Shown: one piece after another, positions 1-9,375 of the stretch
Layout: every line of letters starts with the position of its first letter
How positions within the stretch are numbered: the first letter of the stretch is position 1
Assembly (NCBI RefSeq): GCF_000970305.1
Contig: NZ_CP009517.1
Coordinates: 1,054,001 to 1,118,000, forward strand
Direction: 5' to 3'
DNA length: 64,000 bases
From: Methanosarcina barkeri 3
Lineage (GTDB): Archaea > Halobacteriota > Methanosarcinia > Methanosarcinales > Methanosarcinaceae
Made by a program: the position numbers and the translations under genes
The notes under the pieces: model-generated
What the model saw: only the letters and a program-made list of their open reading frames with translations
Databases searched by the model: none
Told to the model about the DNA's origin: nothing

Positions 1-907
1 TTTTTATTTTTCTGTTGCCTCGATTTTTTATTTTTAGCGTACTATAGATCACTTTTTTCGAGCACTCTGTTTTTTCCTGAATTCCGTGAGTTGATGCTAT
101 GCCAGGGAATTGACACTATGGTGAGAGCGGATTGCCATTTTCTTAGCTTAAGATGGCAGTAAAGATTTTAATATACCTTTATATTGACAATAGTCGTCAA
201 AATTTAAGTGAAATTTATTCATCGATTATTCCAATAGATTGTCTAATCTACTATTACCGCTAATATTATAACTCCTATTCTGGCATTATATTGGTTTTGG
301 GATAGGCTCATCGATTATTCCAATTATTCTGGACATATCAGGCACTATCACTATTATACAAACGCTACAAGTCCTTCTTCACCAGGAATGGCATATTTCA
401 CTGTCTACTTTTCAGGAATCATGAAAACAGTTCAACAGATAAAGATATGCAAATTAAAGTATTAGATATGCAAATTAAAGTATTAGATATGCAAATTAAA
501 GTATTAGATATGGAAAGTAATGCTGAAAAATAATTAATCAATAATGTTAAACAATGATACCAACTTCAATCAACTCAACAATGTCAACATTGAGCGAGAA
601 ATGAGTATGAGAAGAGCAAAGTCTGAGCCTGTTGGAAGATCTGAGAAAACAGAATTCCTGGTAAACCAGAACTCCTGATAAACTAAATTCATGATAAATC
701 AGCTTAACCTGTCAGAGATTTATTTATTGTTTGTTACTGTTACAAATTTTAATGCGTATGTAAATTGGGGGAACTCTGGTAAAATATTACATGAGACAAG
801 CTTATTTATAGAAGCATTCCAGAGTATTTAGAGTTGATATAACTGGAATTCCAGGCGAAACTCTTTATATTTTGAAATAAAGATACTTATTATACTGCTT
901 TTCGTTC
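1..907. other. Leading intergenic region
   Basis: AT-rich, with no convincing gene on either strand. It holds the 21-bp tandem array listed separately, a twice-used phrase atcgattattccaat (near 220 and 313), and at about 295-310 the sequence ttttgggataggctc. The last matches the right end of the dispersed element at 59754-59882, so this may be a remnant of such an element. Confidence 0.6.
444..506. repeat. 21-bp tandem repeat, 3 copies
   Basis: The unit gatatgcaaattaaagtatta occurs three times head to tail and then degenerates after gatatg. It lies in non-coding DNA. No function is visible. Confidence 0.85.
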
Positions 908-921
908 AGGAGGGGTGAACT

Positions 922-2403
922 ATGACTGATTTCAAGAAAAATTCGGGAAAAAAAGAGATTTTTGATGAAAATACCTCTATCGAAGCTAAAGACAAAAGTC
1001 CAGAGAAAGAGCTGAAAAAGGAAACAGGAAAAGAAGTAGAAATAAAAACGGAAAATCATAGAGTTCTGCTTGAAAGGTATGATCAGAGGCTGAAAGATCT
1101 TGATTCGGAGCTTATCACCCCTGAAGATGAGATTGCCTTAAAGGAAGCTTTTATACACGCAAAGGAGACCTTTGAGCCAGAGGAGCTGGTAAGCTGGTTT
1201 ACAGTTAAAGCCGAGCCCTTTTACAGGTCAGTATCCTGGAAAGTGCTCCTTCCTTTTTATGAAGAATTGCTTGGGATTGTGGAAGAAAAGCCAGGACCCG
1301 AAAGTTCGGAAACCGCATATGTGCTGAATGGGCTTGCAGGAATCTACCGCTATATGGGAAACTACGAAGAAGCTCTCGGGCTTTTTTTAAGGGCTTTAAA
1401 AATTCGGGAAAATCTTCCAGACCAGCCCAGGCCTGAGACCGGGGACACACTCAGTGAACTTGGCATTCTTTATGCTTTGATGGACCGGCGTGAAGAGGCT
1501 CTTTCATTCTATACCCGGGCACTGGAGACCCAGAAAAAGTTCCTGAGCCCGAAAAACCTTGGCGCTATCAGGACCCTGAACAGGACTGCCTTTTTTTATA
1601 AAGGGTTGGAAAAAACGGAAAAAGCTGAAGAATGTTTCAGGAGAGCTCTCGAATTTCTTGAAAAGCTTCAGGAACAGGAGCCTGACAATAGTATGATTCT
1701 GGGATACAGAGCAGGAACCCTGAATAACCTTGGTGTCCTGCTTTCGGAAACAGGTAAACTTGACGAAGCTGAGGACAGATACGGGCAGGCACTAAAGCTT
1801 CAGGAAAAAGTGTACGGTACTGAACACCCGCAGGTGGCCCAGACTCTGAATAACCTTGCTTTGCTCTATTTCCAGACTACAAGGTATGAGAAAGCCATGA
1901 TCCTTTATACCCGGTCCCTGGAAATTATGGAAAAATTCGGAAAAACCGAACACACAGGCTTTGCCACAACCCTGAACAACCTTGCAGGCGTGTATGTCCA
2001 GAAAGGCCGTCACGAAAAAGCCCTTGAACTTTACACAAGAGCGCTTGAAATCCGGGAACGTATCCTTGGTCCTGAGGATCCTGATGTTGCCAAAACCCTG
2101 AACAACATGGGTGAACTCTACAGGATCCTCGGCCAGCATAAAAAAGCCCTTCCTCTCTACACCCGTGCCCTCAAGATCTATGAAACGACCCTTGGTCCTA
2201 CCCACCCTGATGTCGGCACAACCCTGAACAACCTTGCAGGCCTCCACGAAAGCATGGGCGAATACGAAACAGCAATCAACCTCTACGAAAAAGCCCTCGA
2301 CATAATCGAAAAAGAGTATGGTCCGGACCACCCTTATTTCAAGATCACACGAAATAATCTACTTGGCCTGTATGAGAAAATGGAAAGAAGCTGGCGGAGA
2401 TGA
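922..2403 (+). CDS. Tetratricopeptide (kinesin-light-chain-like) repeat protein
   Basis: 493 aa. A strong Shine-Dalgarno (aggaggggtg, 908-917) sits just before the ATG. The first ~45 residues are a charged Lys/Glu-rich tail. From about residue 130 to the end there are roughly eight consecutive 42-residue TPR units of the kinesin-light-chain type, with recurring TLNNLA, Y.RALEI.E and GP.HPDV phrases. TPR arrays of this type are protein-protein interaction scaffolds; no catalytic domain or membrane segment is present, so it is presumably cytosolic. It stands alone, with a CoA-binding protein convergent downstream. Partner unknown. Family assignment is firm; biological role is not. Confidence 0.93.
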   Translation: MTDFKKNSGKKEIFDENTSIEAKDKSPEKELKKETGKEVEIKTENHRVLLERYDQRLKDLDSELITPEDEIALKEAFIHAKETFEPEELVSWFTVKAEPFYRSVSWKVLLPFYEELLGIVEEKPGPESSETAYVLNGLAGIYRYMGNYEEALGLFLRALKIRENLPDQPRPETGDTLSELGILYALMDRREEALSFYTRALETQKKFLSPKNLGAIRTLNRTAFFYKGLEKTEKAEECFRRALEFLEKLQEQEPDNSMILGYRAGTLNNLGVLLSETGKLDEAEDRYGQALKLQEKVYGTEHPQVAQTLNNLALLYFQTTRYEKAMILYTRSLEIMEKFGKTEHTGFATTLNNLAGVYVQKGRHEKALELYTRALEIRERILGPEDPDVAKTLNNMGELYRILGQHKKALPLYTRALKIYETTLGPTHPDVGTTLNNLAGLHESMGEYETAINLYEKALDIIEKEYGPDHPYFKITRNNLLGLYEKMERSWRR

Positions 2404-2616
2404 GGTTCATACAGAGATACACAAGGTTCTAAGGGTAGTAGAGATCATCGGCAGCCAAGAAGAAACGAGATTCAAAATATTCACAAATTTGTAAATGAGA
2501 AAAGCAATCTCCTCAAAACGGCTCGCTATACTAATTGGAAAAGCTCGGTACTTCAAAGTTGACGTTTTAGGTAGAAACTATCTGGCCAGTTTTTTAGTAC
2601 TTCTCAGATCAGTGTT

Positions 2617-3054
2617 TCAATACTTCCCGGTCATCTTTGCAATCGTCCTGTGTATCCCATGTATGCTGAATCCGCTTCCGAGGTACATCATAGGGCAGTG
2701 TTCGGTCATGCATTCGAGACTTTCTGCCTTGCAGGTGTCAACAGCTTTTTCGGTTTCTGTTCTCCAGTGGAGCCAGATTTTAGTTATGCCTTTCTCTTTC
2801 AGGGCAGGTACGAAATTTCCAGGGTCGGTTATTGTGACTCCCAGGACAGCACGGTCGAGGCCGGCTGGCAGCTCGGACACTTTTCTTAAAGAGCCTGGTT
2901 CCGGTTTATCGGAAAGGTCGATAACATAAACATTTTTGCCACGGCTTTTAAGTTCGGATATGGCCCACTTCATTGCAGGCTTTGTATTATCGGTGAGGAA
3001 TGCGTAGGTTTTTGCGTTCCAGAAGTTTTCCCTTTCGGACGTCGTTGGTTCCAT
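2617..3054 (-). CDS. CoA-binding domain protein (YccU-like)
   Basis: 145 aa, the usual length of stand-alone CoA_binding proteins. The fold is a Rossmann type: AFLTDNTKPAMKWAISELKSRG, then KNVYVIDLS, then LDRAVLGVTI, and a KIWLHWRTE strand. The C-terminal part holds a Cys cluster (CKAESLECMTEHCPMMYL); ECMTEHCPM corresponds to the conserved tail seen in this family. The normal glycine-rich nucleotide loop is weak here (DNTKPAMKW). The enzyme activity of the family is not established. It ends convergently with the TPR gene, with about 200 bp of empty DNA between. Confidence 0.8.
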   Translation of the reverse strand: MEPTTSERENFWNAKTYAFLTDNTKPAMKWAISELKSRGKNVYVIDLSDKPEPGSLRKVSELPAGLDRAVLGVTITDPGNFVPALKEKGITKIWLHWRTETEKAVDTCKAESLECMTEHCPMMYLGSGFSIHGIHRTIAKMTGKY

Positions 3055-3265
3055 CTTGAGTTCCCTCTATTAGGTTCTAAGTTAAGTATACATCTGCTTA
3101 TATAAAACTGCAACACAGTTTTCAGCCAGCTTCCGGCAGCACAGGAAGAGTTTCTGAAACATCGGGCTGAACAACATCTGAGTGATATAAAGAAGTACAA
3201 AAAGACTGAAAATACAAAAGACAGTCTATCCTAACAGGATTCTGTTTATTTTTTGCTTATCCTGC

Positions 3266-3466
3266 TTACTGCCTCTGAAGTTTTTGTCCTGTCGCCTGAA
3301 GCGCTCCACCAAGTACCTTTGCAAGTTCACAGCTCTGAGAACACTTAGATGTACAGTTGCAGTACTTAGGGGCATTTTCCGCCATCCATTGCCCAAGAAA
3401 GCCGAAGGCTTTGAGCTGATCTTCATTTGCGGCCTGTACAAAGTTGTTTATATCCTGTAATTCCAT
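3266..3466 (-). CDS. Small Cys-rich protein, function unknown
   Basis: 66 aa. The ATG is preceded by GGTGAT at a spacing of about five bases, which supports translation. The middle of the protein carries four cysteines in CNCTSKCSQSC, a spacing suitable for a metal or Fe-S site. The N-terminal half is predicted to be helical. There is no membrane segment or signal peptide. Not recognised as a named family. A 12-bp tandem array lies just upstream. Confidence 0.65.
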   Translation of the reverse strand: MELQDINNFVQAANEDQLKAFGFLGQWMAENAPKYCNCTSKCSQSCELAKVLGGALQATGQKLQRQ

Positions 3467-3588
3467 GATTTATCACCGAGATCAAAAATGTTGTATATAT
3501 TTATATACTTGAGCGTTATAATTATGTACACATTTGCGATTGTATAGAAAAATGACCTTAAGTTAACAAACTTTAATAATCCTATAAT

Positions 3589-3728
3589 TATCCCTTCAAA
3601 TATCCCTACAATTATCCCTTCAAATATCCCTTCAAATATCCCTTCAAATATCCCTTCAAATATCCCTTCAAATATCCCTTCAAATATCCCTACAATTATC
3701 CCTACAATTATCCCTTGAAATATCACCT
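3589..3728. repeat. 12-bp tandem array
   Basis: About eleven copies of atcccttcaaat and its variant atccctacaatt. Because 12 is a multiple of three the array stays open on the minus strand as a GIFE-type repeat peptide, but that reading lacks an SD and is judged non-coding. Confidence 0.85.
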
Positions 3729-3906
3729 CAATAAACACCATTGATAAGTCCTTAAGTTTCAATTTCAATGAACATGTTGAATAATGCCTTCAATTAAACA
3801 GTATTCTTAACAATGTTAATGTTGGTTCTAATTACAACAAGCTTTAACTAAAAGAATTTTTAATTTCCTACAATAGTTTTTAAAAAAATTCCGAGGCAAA
3901 TAAAAA

Positions 3907-4680
3907 ATGGAGATAAGTAACGAAAATTCCGAGATTTACTACCGAGAGGAGCTCCACTCTATCAAGGAAGAAGTAACATCCCTCCGGAATGAGTTCTCAC
4001 GGTTTTTGCAGAGAGCAAATCAGCAACATATTGAAGGGATGATTGAGGAGATGAGAAAAAGTTTCATGAAGCCCATGGTAGACTATTTATGTGAGGACGC
4101 AAGCGATAGAATGAATACGTGTATGACAGCAGACTGCGGGATGCGGGATTTTTGTGAAAAGGCTTTTCGAGAGTTTCTGCAAGAAACCGCAGGGCTTGTT
4201 GGAAGAGGCAGGATCGAAACTGAAACAATAAAACTTTACCAGGACAAGCTGGCAGAATTAAAAAAGGAAGCAAAAACCTCAAACTGCAGCAGATGTTTTT
4301 CGGAAGCTACGAACGTTTTTGAAAAGCAGGTCAAACTTATGCGTTCGCTCCAGATTTATGAAGAAGAGGACGAAGAGGACAAGAAAATAGATATTAGCGA
4401 ACTCGAGCCTGAAAAACTGGTCACTGAAGTTTGCGAGCCGATAGCAAACCGACAGCGTCTCATTATGCTCAAAGCGCTTTCAGGAGAAAGCAAAACGTTT
4501 TCCGAACTTTCTAAACTTACAGGCCTGCGTGGCGGAAACCTGCTCTTTCACCTCCAAAAACTGCTTGAAACAGGAATGGTTTTACAGCGAAACGAACGGG
4601 GAGATTATATCATTACCAGGAAAGGCTACTCCACTCTGCAGGGACTTTCCAGAATCTATTCTGAAATTGAGAAGGAATAA
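3907..4680 (+). CDS. Winged-helix (ArsR-like) transcriptional regulator with Cys-rich sensor region
   Basis: 257 aa. The C-terminal ~85 residues are a winged helix-turn-helix of the ArsR type: NRQRLIMLKAL, then TFSELSKLTGLRGGNLLFHL, then GDYIITRKGY as the wing. The N-terminal part is helical. It contains a four-Cys stretch at about residues 62-80 (C-x10-C-x4-C-x5-C) and a later CSRC pair near residue 125. These could bind a metal or an Fe-S cluster and sense redox or metal state; that is an inference. The SD GAGG lies nine bases before the ATG. Monocistronic. Targets unknown. Confidence 0.82.
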   Translation: MEISNENSEIYYREELHSIKEEVTSLRNEFSRFLQRANQQHIEGMIEEMRKSFMKPMVDYLCEDASDRMNTCMTADCGMRDFCEKAFREFLQETAGLVGRGRIETETIKLYQDKLAELKKEAKTSNCSRCFSEATNVFEKQVKLMRSLQIYEEEDEEDKKIDISELEPEKLVTEVCEPIANRQRLIMLKALSGESKTFSELSKLTGLRGGNLLFHLQKLLETGMVLQRNERGDYIITRKGYSTLQGLSRIYSEIEKE

Positions 4681-4965
4681 AGAAGCAAAGGCAGCCAAAA
4701 GCAGTATTTAGTAAAAAAGCAATTACAGGGAAAAAACAGTCAATGAAAAGCCAATGGCAAGGAAAACCCAGTCAATGAAAAGAATAACAAGGAAAAAGCA
4801 ATAAGAAAACAGTATAAAGACAGTAATAACCAGTAAAATTATAAAGCCAATAAATTGGCTTAAATCAAACAAATTATTCCAGTAGTCATTTTAGTCGTCA
4901 GACACTTTAACTGTCAACTATTTGCTGCTAGTCACTTTGGCCGTCAAGCACTTTAGCCATCGTTG

Positions 4966-5100
4966 TTTTAGCCATCGTTATTTTAGCCATCGTTATTTTA
5001 GCCATCGTTATTTTAGCCATCGTTATTTTAGCCATCGTTATTTTAGCCATCGTTATTTTAGCCATCGTTATTTTAGCCATCGTTATTTTAGCCGTCGTTT
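4966..5100. repeat. 15-bp tandem array abutting ferredoxin 3' end
   Basis: Eight exact copies of ttttagccatcgtta (4966-5085), flanked by variant copies on both sides. The last variant unit overlaps the final codons and stop of the minus-strand ferredoxin gene. The array therefore looks like an expansion of the gene's own tail sequence. Confidence 0.9.
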
Positions 5101-5318
5101 CCTATTGCGTTAACCGGACAGGTTTCTAACGCTTCTTCGCAAAGTTCTTTTTCTTCGTCATCTTCAGGCTGCTTATATACATAAGCATTGGAATCATCAT
5201 CGTTCATCTTAAAATTCTCAGGCGCAGTATCTACACAGAGATGACAGGCTATACAGCTGTAGTCACAATAATAAGGTCCTGGAATATTTTCAACAACTTT
5301 ATCTGAGCTATCGGCTAT
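5088..5318 (-). CDS. Single-cluster [4Fe-4S] ferredoxin with apparent AUA start
   Basis: About 76 aa when read from an ATA at 5318. The product has the compact one-cluster ferredoxin pattern: YYCDYSCIACHLC at about residues 15-27, then APENF, and a distal CPVNAIGND at the end, with an acidic middle. It would be a soluble electron carrier. There is no ATG, GTG or TTG in frame upstream of the cluster cysteines, and an in-frame TGA lies two codons before the ATA. The only internal ATG would delete the first three ligands. A perfect SD (GGGGGAGTGA, 5322-5331) sits at normal distance from the ATA. Alternatives are a very recently lost start codon or a sequence error. Confidence 0.75.
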   Translation of the reverse strand: MADSSDKVVENIPGPYYCDYSCIACHLCVDTAPENFKMNDDDSNAYVYKQPEDDEEKELCEEALETCPVNAIGNDG

Positions 5319-5321
5319 ACT

Positions 5322-5331
5322 TCACTCCCCC
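5322..5331 (-). promoter_or_regulatory. Shine-Dalgarno deciding the ferredoxin start
   Basis: GGGGGAGTGA read on the minus strand. The GGAG core is six bases from the ATA codon proposed as start, and no other in-frame codon at this distance is a conventional initiator. Confidence 0.65.
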
Positions 5332-5597
5332 ATTGTGTTTATTTTACAATAAGAGTAATTAAGAGAATTTTTATATATAGCTTAACATTCCAAAATAAAT
5401 TTTTTAGTGAATTGAATTTCTCGAGAAGTTACGCAATCCTGTACATCTTAATGCATATCAAAAAGGCCTGGTTTAGTAACTAGCCAGTTTAGTAATTATT
5501 CATATAGTTTTTTGAATTTTTCACTGTTGTACATTTGTCTCAAAACCTGAAAACAATCTGGTTAAAACTTGAATTACCCTTTTCATTATTTCATGTT

Positions 5598-7052
5598 TTA
5601 GTGAAGATTCTCATCCTCATTGAGAATCTTCAGGAGCTCGATAATCGAATACGAAGCTCGGGTAATTCCCATGCTGCGTTTATCAGTATCGGTACCCACT
5701 ACATAGAGGTTTCGAACAGGAGTTCGAATATCTGCAAACTTTCCATTAATTGCGACTGCAGCTTTTTCTGGGACCATTATCTGTTCGTGCTGCATATCGA
5801 TATATTTCTCAATGTTCGGATGGGCATGGAAAATTGTATCGTAGGCTTTTTTTGTCTCCTCTTCTTCACTTTTATTTTCATCGATCACGAAGGAAAAGCC
5901 TATAAGCTGCTTATTCTTTGGAGCAAGCGAAGGATCATAGTTACTTATAGGAGTTGCCCAATAGGCAAAATCCTTGAACCAGATCTCTGAGCCTGTGTAG
6001 TTGAAATTGGGAAACTCTTTTTCAAGTCCAAGCCAAATTGTCAGGCTTTTACTATGAACAATTCCCTTGAGGTCTTTAATATACTCTGTGGGAAGATCCC
6101 TTATCAGCATGGGAAGCTCGGTTGCAAAACCTGTGTAGACAACAAGTTCAGAGTTATATATCTCATCGGCTTCCACGCCTGAAACCTTTCCGTCCTGTAC
6201 AAGGACGGATTTAACCTCACATTCCGTTTTGATTTCCACAGTTTCCGGAAGTGAGTAAAGAATGGCGTTGAGCAGGGCTTTTAAGCCTTTTCTGGGATAA
6301 CCCTGAGAATCATTTACATCATTTGTTGCAAGCCTTTCCAGGGATGCAAACGGCTGAGTAACTCTGGTCATTCTTGCCTGAAGAGAAGCATGAAGATGAT
6401 ACGGAAGGATTGAGGCAAGGATAGATTCTGTAGACTGGGATTTTTTCGGTTCCATTTTACCTATCATGACATCAAACTGCTCCTGAGTAATACTATCCCT
6501 TACAAAATTACTGCCATACAGGATACGTTGAGCTGAGGTCTCCTTCATAGGTTTTCCTGAAAGTGAAATAGACATTGTGTCCACAAAATCATAGGTGTCT
6601 TTTGAAAGGCTTTTTGGCAAAAAATCGTATACTGCTCGGTCTGAAAGATCTATTCCGAATGAAGAAAGAGTAAAAGCTTTTGTAAGGGTCTGGGAAAGCA
6701 AAACTCTGTCCTTTCTAGGAAGCACATCAAAAGTAACGAAATCTTTGAGATTGGAAGGAACTTTGACAAAAGTATTTTCAGTTCGAATATAGTAGTACCC
6801 GTAGTCTTCAAATATAGGTAGATAATCAAAATAATTGTCCATCAATCTCTTCAGGGGTCCTTCAATCAGATGGGTTATCGCATGTACTCCTGTATCTACC
6901 TGATAGCCCTCTACCATGTAGCTATTGCAATTTCCTCCAATATGCTGCCTTTTCTCAAGAACAAGGACCTTTTTTCCGTGTTTGGAAAGTGTTAGAGCTA
7001 CTAAAAGCCCGCTTATGCCCGCCCCGACAACAACTACGTCATACTTTTTCAT
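5598..7052 (-). CDS. FAD-dependent oxidoreductase, phytoene desaturase (CrtI)-like
   Basis: About 484 aa, typical for the CrtI/amine-oxidase flavoprotein superfamily. The N-terminus has the dinucleotide fold VVVGAGISGLLVALTLSKHG followed by VLVLEKRQHIGGNCNS, the GG doublet of this family. The C-terminus has the second FAD motif, NLYVVGTDTDKRSMGITRAS. Substrate is unclear: the family includes carotenoid desaturases, isomerases and prenyl-lipid enzymes. No carotenoid genes sit next to it. ATG at 7052 is preferred; a TTG at 7058 is also close to the SD GAGGT. Monocistronic. Confidence 0.8.
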   Translation of the reverse strand: MKKYDVVVVGAGISGLLVALTLSKHGKKVLVLEKRQHIGGNCNSYMVEGYQVDTGVHAITHLIEGPLKRLMDNYFDYLPIFEDYGYYYIRTENTFVKVPSNLKDFVTFDVLPRKDRVLLSQTLTKAFTLSSFGIDLSDRAVYDFLPKSLSKDTYDFVDTMSISLSGKPMKETSAQRILYGSNFVRDSITQEQFDVMIGKMEPKKSQSTESILASILPYHLHASLQARMTRVTQPFASLERLATNDVNDSQGYPRKGLKALLNAILYSLPETVEIKTECEVKSVLVQDGKVSGVEADEIYNSELVVYTGFATELPMLIRDLPTEYIKDLKGIVHSKSLTIWLGLEKEFPNFNYTGSEIWFKDFAYWATPISNYDPSLAPKNKQLIGFSFVIDENKSEEEETKKAYDTIFHAHPNIEKYIDMQHEQIMVPEKAAVAINGKFADIRTPVRNLYVVGTDTDKRSMGITRASYSIIELLKILNEDENLH

Positions 7053-7120
7053 TTTCAAAACAACCTCTATTTTTACGCCCTATATTTTCCCGTGAGGCTA
7101 ATTTCTAGCCACTATAACCA

Positions 7121-7191
7121 ATGTGACTGTTTTAATGTGATTGTTTTAATGTGATTGTTTTAGTGTGACTGTTTTAATGTGACTGTTTTAG
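7121..7191. repeat. 14-bp tandem array, 5 copies
   Basis: Units of the type tgtgactgttttaa, alternating gact/gatt. It lies just upstream of the FAD oxidoreductase gene in the promoter-side spacer. Confidence 0.85.
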
Positions 7192-7765
7192 TTATTATTA
7201 CTACTCATAACTTGCTGATAATTTTAGAATTTCTCTTCGAATTTTAACTTTATGGAGACTCTTTATTAACAAAAGTTTGCCTGGTCACAGGTGAAATCAA
7301 CATAAATATCTGAGAATACTAAATATTGTTTCTATTTATTATTACTATTTGCTAAAAAAGTATTAAGCACATATTTTATCTTGAACGGAATGTTTACAGA
7401 TAGACTCGTTCCTTCTGCTAAAGCATGACCCGGTTTTTCCCGTTTTTCATTCTGTCAGAAGAATAGGTGTTAGCACATAATGATTTTCGGAAAACTGCGT
7501 TAAAACTTTATAGAAAGACACAGGAAGCAGAAATCTTTTTTGGTCAGATTTTTCGCTTTTCGAGCATTCTATCTGGTTATTATTTCCTTTTTCATTATTA
7601 GCTGAACCAAACCCATTCCTTGATTAACTCTGTGAACTCAAGTTATAACTTTTTGACGTCCTCATACGCTCCGAAAAGCAATAAAAGTACATAAATTAAA
7701 ATAGTAACAGAAAGTAAAGGTTTATGGCTCTTATGTATTCAGCTCATTAAATATCTCTCATAGTT
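7192..7765. other. Intergenic region without recognised gene
   Basis: AT-rich spacer between two divergently oriented genes. I see no SD-led reading frame, RNA gene or long repeat in it. Confidence 0.5.
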
Positions 7766-7774
7766 GGAGGTCTG

Positions 7775-8167
7775 ATTTTTCTTATATTCCTCCTACTGTT
7801 TTTGAATCTGTATAAAAACAGTCTTATTTCATATTCTCTCAGGCTTTGCAGCTGGATCTGCGGGATGGCGATCAGTTCGGATAGTCCCTGGGTCAAAATG
7901 CTTGTGCTTCATCTCGTATTTTTTATTCGACTTCTTATGTATCTTGCTATTGTTTCCCTCGAGCAGGTTGATAAGTTAACTGCCAGAAGACTTTTGAAGC
8001 ATTATATCTCAGGTACCAGAACTGTCCTTTCTGAGTATATACTCTCTTTCCTTCACTCTCCGGAAGCGATTGAGAGGCATATTCACAGCCTTGAGGCTGA
8101 ACCTGTAAACCGGAAAGATCAATATTTGAGAAAGAACTCTTTAAGAAGTAGTCTCTCTAAGAAGTAG
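7775..8167 (+). CDS. Small membrane protein, uncertain start
   Basis: 121 aa from TTG 7802, or about 130 aa if initiation is at the ATT at 7775. The sequence GGAGGT (7766-7771) lies directly before that ATT. Reading from there adds a very hydrophobic start (IFLIFLLLFL) in frame. A second hydrophobic segment (MLVLHLVFFIRLLMYLAIV) is followed by a charged, probably cytoplasmic tail. No family recognised. The 3' end runs into a 48-bp tandem repeat, so the last ~10 residues may be repeat-derived. Existence of the gene is plausible rather than proven. Confidence 0.45.
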   Translation: MFLIFLLLFLNLYKNSLISYSLRLCSWICGMAISSDSPWVKMLVLHLVFFIRLLMYLAIVSLEQVDKLTARRLLKHYISGTRTVLSEYILSFLHSPEAIERHIHSLEAEPVNRKDQYLRKNSLRSSLSKK

Positions 8168-8300
8168 TCTATTTAAGAAATATTCTCTTTAAGAAGTAGT
8201 CTATTCAGGAAGTAGTCTCTTTAAGAAATATTCTCTTTAAGAAGTAGTCTATTCAGGAAGTAGTCTCTTTAAGAAATATTTTCTTTAAAAAGTAGTTTTT
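8143..8300. repeat. Compound tandem repeat, ~48-bp unit
   Basis: Alternating blocks ctctttaagaagtagtctat, tcaggaagtagtctctttaa and gaaatatt repeat about three times and then decay. The array begins within the 3' end of the preceding ORF. The following 8301-8700 has no supported gene. Confidence 0.8.
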
Positions 8301-8721
8301 TAAGAAAACAAACTCTCTAAACCAGTTTTTTCCTTTTAAAGTTTATTTGTTTTCTATTTTTAATTTCTTCTTGTATATGTCTCACCTTAACTTTATTTTG
8401 CGGGGTCACTGCAGGCTGTTTTTTGTCTATCTGGCTTGTTTCTCGATTTCTCAAACTATTTATGAACATCATTTCTTTCTGTCCGGGTATTTTCATAATA
8501 TCTACCTAATAATAACATATACAGGAGGATTCCGGTCCATTTTTTGGAATTTCAAGTTATCAGTTAGATTTAATAATCCTTTCAAGGTAAAAGGAAAACG
8601 TTGTACGTTTTATATAGCTGGAGAGTATATTTTGTTCGAATGATTTAAGGCCCAATGACCGTTGTACCGTGAAGCTTAAGGTAGCGAGTTCCTTTATTTC
8701 CAAAATTTGGAGAGTATCACA

Positions 8722-9231
8722 TTGAACATTACATTAATCGGCATGGCAGGAGCGGGAAAAAGTACTATAGGGAGAGCACTTGCTAAGCGCCTTGGATATA
8801 CTTTTATCGATGTGGATCATCTGATAAGGGAAAAAACAGGAATGCCCCTCCAGACTCTGATCGATAAAGAGGGAGATCTGGCTTTTATCAGGTTTGAAGA
8901 AGAAGCCATTCTAAGGCTCGAGCAGGTGGATAGGAGCGTTATTTCTCCTGGTGGGAGTGTAATTTATTCCGAAAAAGCCATGACTCACTTAAAAACAATT
9001 TCAAAAATAATTTTTCTGGACACTGCATTCAGAAGCATTGCCAAAAGGCTTCCCAACGCAAGAAAAAGGGGCATAGTAGGACTCAGGGATAGGAGCCTGA
9101 AAGAACTTTTTGAAGAAAGAATGGTTCTATATCAGAAATATGCCGATTTTTCAATAAAGCTCAACGGAAAAGAAAATATTCAAGAAATCACTGAAAAGAT
9201 CATTGAACTCTGTTTTGAGGAGAATACCTGA
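8722..9231 (+). CDS. Shikimate-kinase-like P-loop kinase
   Basis: 169 aa, the length of AroK-type shikimate kinases. Walker A is GMAGAGKST at residues 7-15. DVDHLI matches the shikimate-kinase DxD substrate site, and SPGGSVIYSE corresponds to the family's GGG loop. A lid-type arginine region is RKRGIVGLRDRSLKELFEER, followed by YQKYADFSI. Archaeal aromatic biosynthesis normally uses a GHMP-type shikimate kinase, so the substrate here could differ. Start chosen at TTG 8722 because GGAG at 8709 has proper spacing; an in-frame TTG at 8707 overlaps that SD. Monocistronic. Confidence 0.78.
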   Translation: MNITLIGMAGAGKSTIGRALAKRLGYTFIDVDHLIREKTGMPLQTLIDKEGDLAFIRFEEEAILRLEQVDRSVISPGGSVIYSEKAMTHLKTISKIIFLDTAFRSIAKRLPNARKRGIVGLRDRSLKELFEERMVLYQKYADFSIKLNGKENIQEITEKIIELCFEENT

Positions 9232-9375
9232 GACTATGACTCAAATTGGTTTATTAAGGTTTTCAGTTGTGTTTTAACATAGTTGCTCTTTCTAAGTTAA
9301 GGTTTTTAGATCGATATGTTATTTAATTTTCTACAGAGATTTAATTTTGCATGAAAGTAGATGAGGATATCTTCC

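Noticed and set aside
3448-3768. Minus-strand 106-codon frame encoding GIFEGIFEG-type repeats
   Set aside because: It exists only because the 12-bp array is a multiple of three; no SD, no protein family, and it overlaps the start of a better-supported gene.
4922-5113. Plus-strand frame encoding SHRYF repeats
   Set aside because: Pure product of the 15-bp array, antisense to the ferredoxin tail; no SD.
8347-8643. 98-codon hydrophobic frame before the shikimate-kinase-like gene
   Set aside because: No SD, no family, and Phe-rich composition expected from T-rich DNA.
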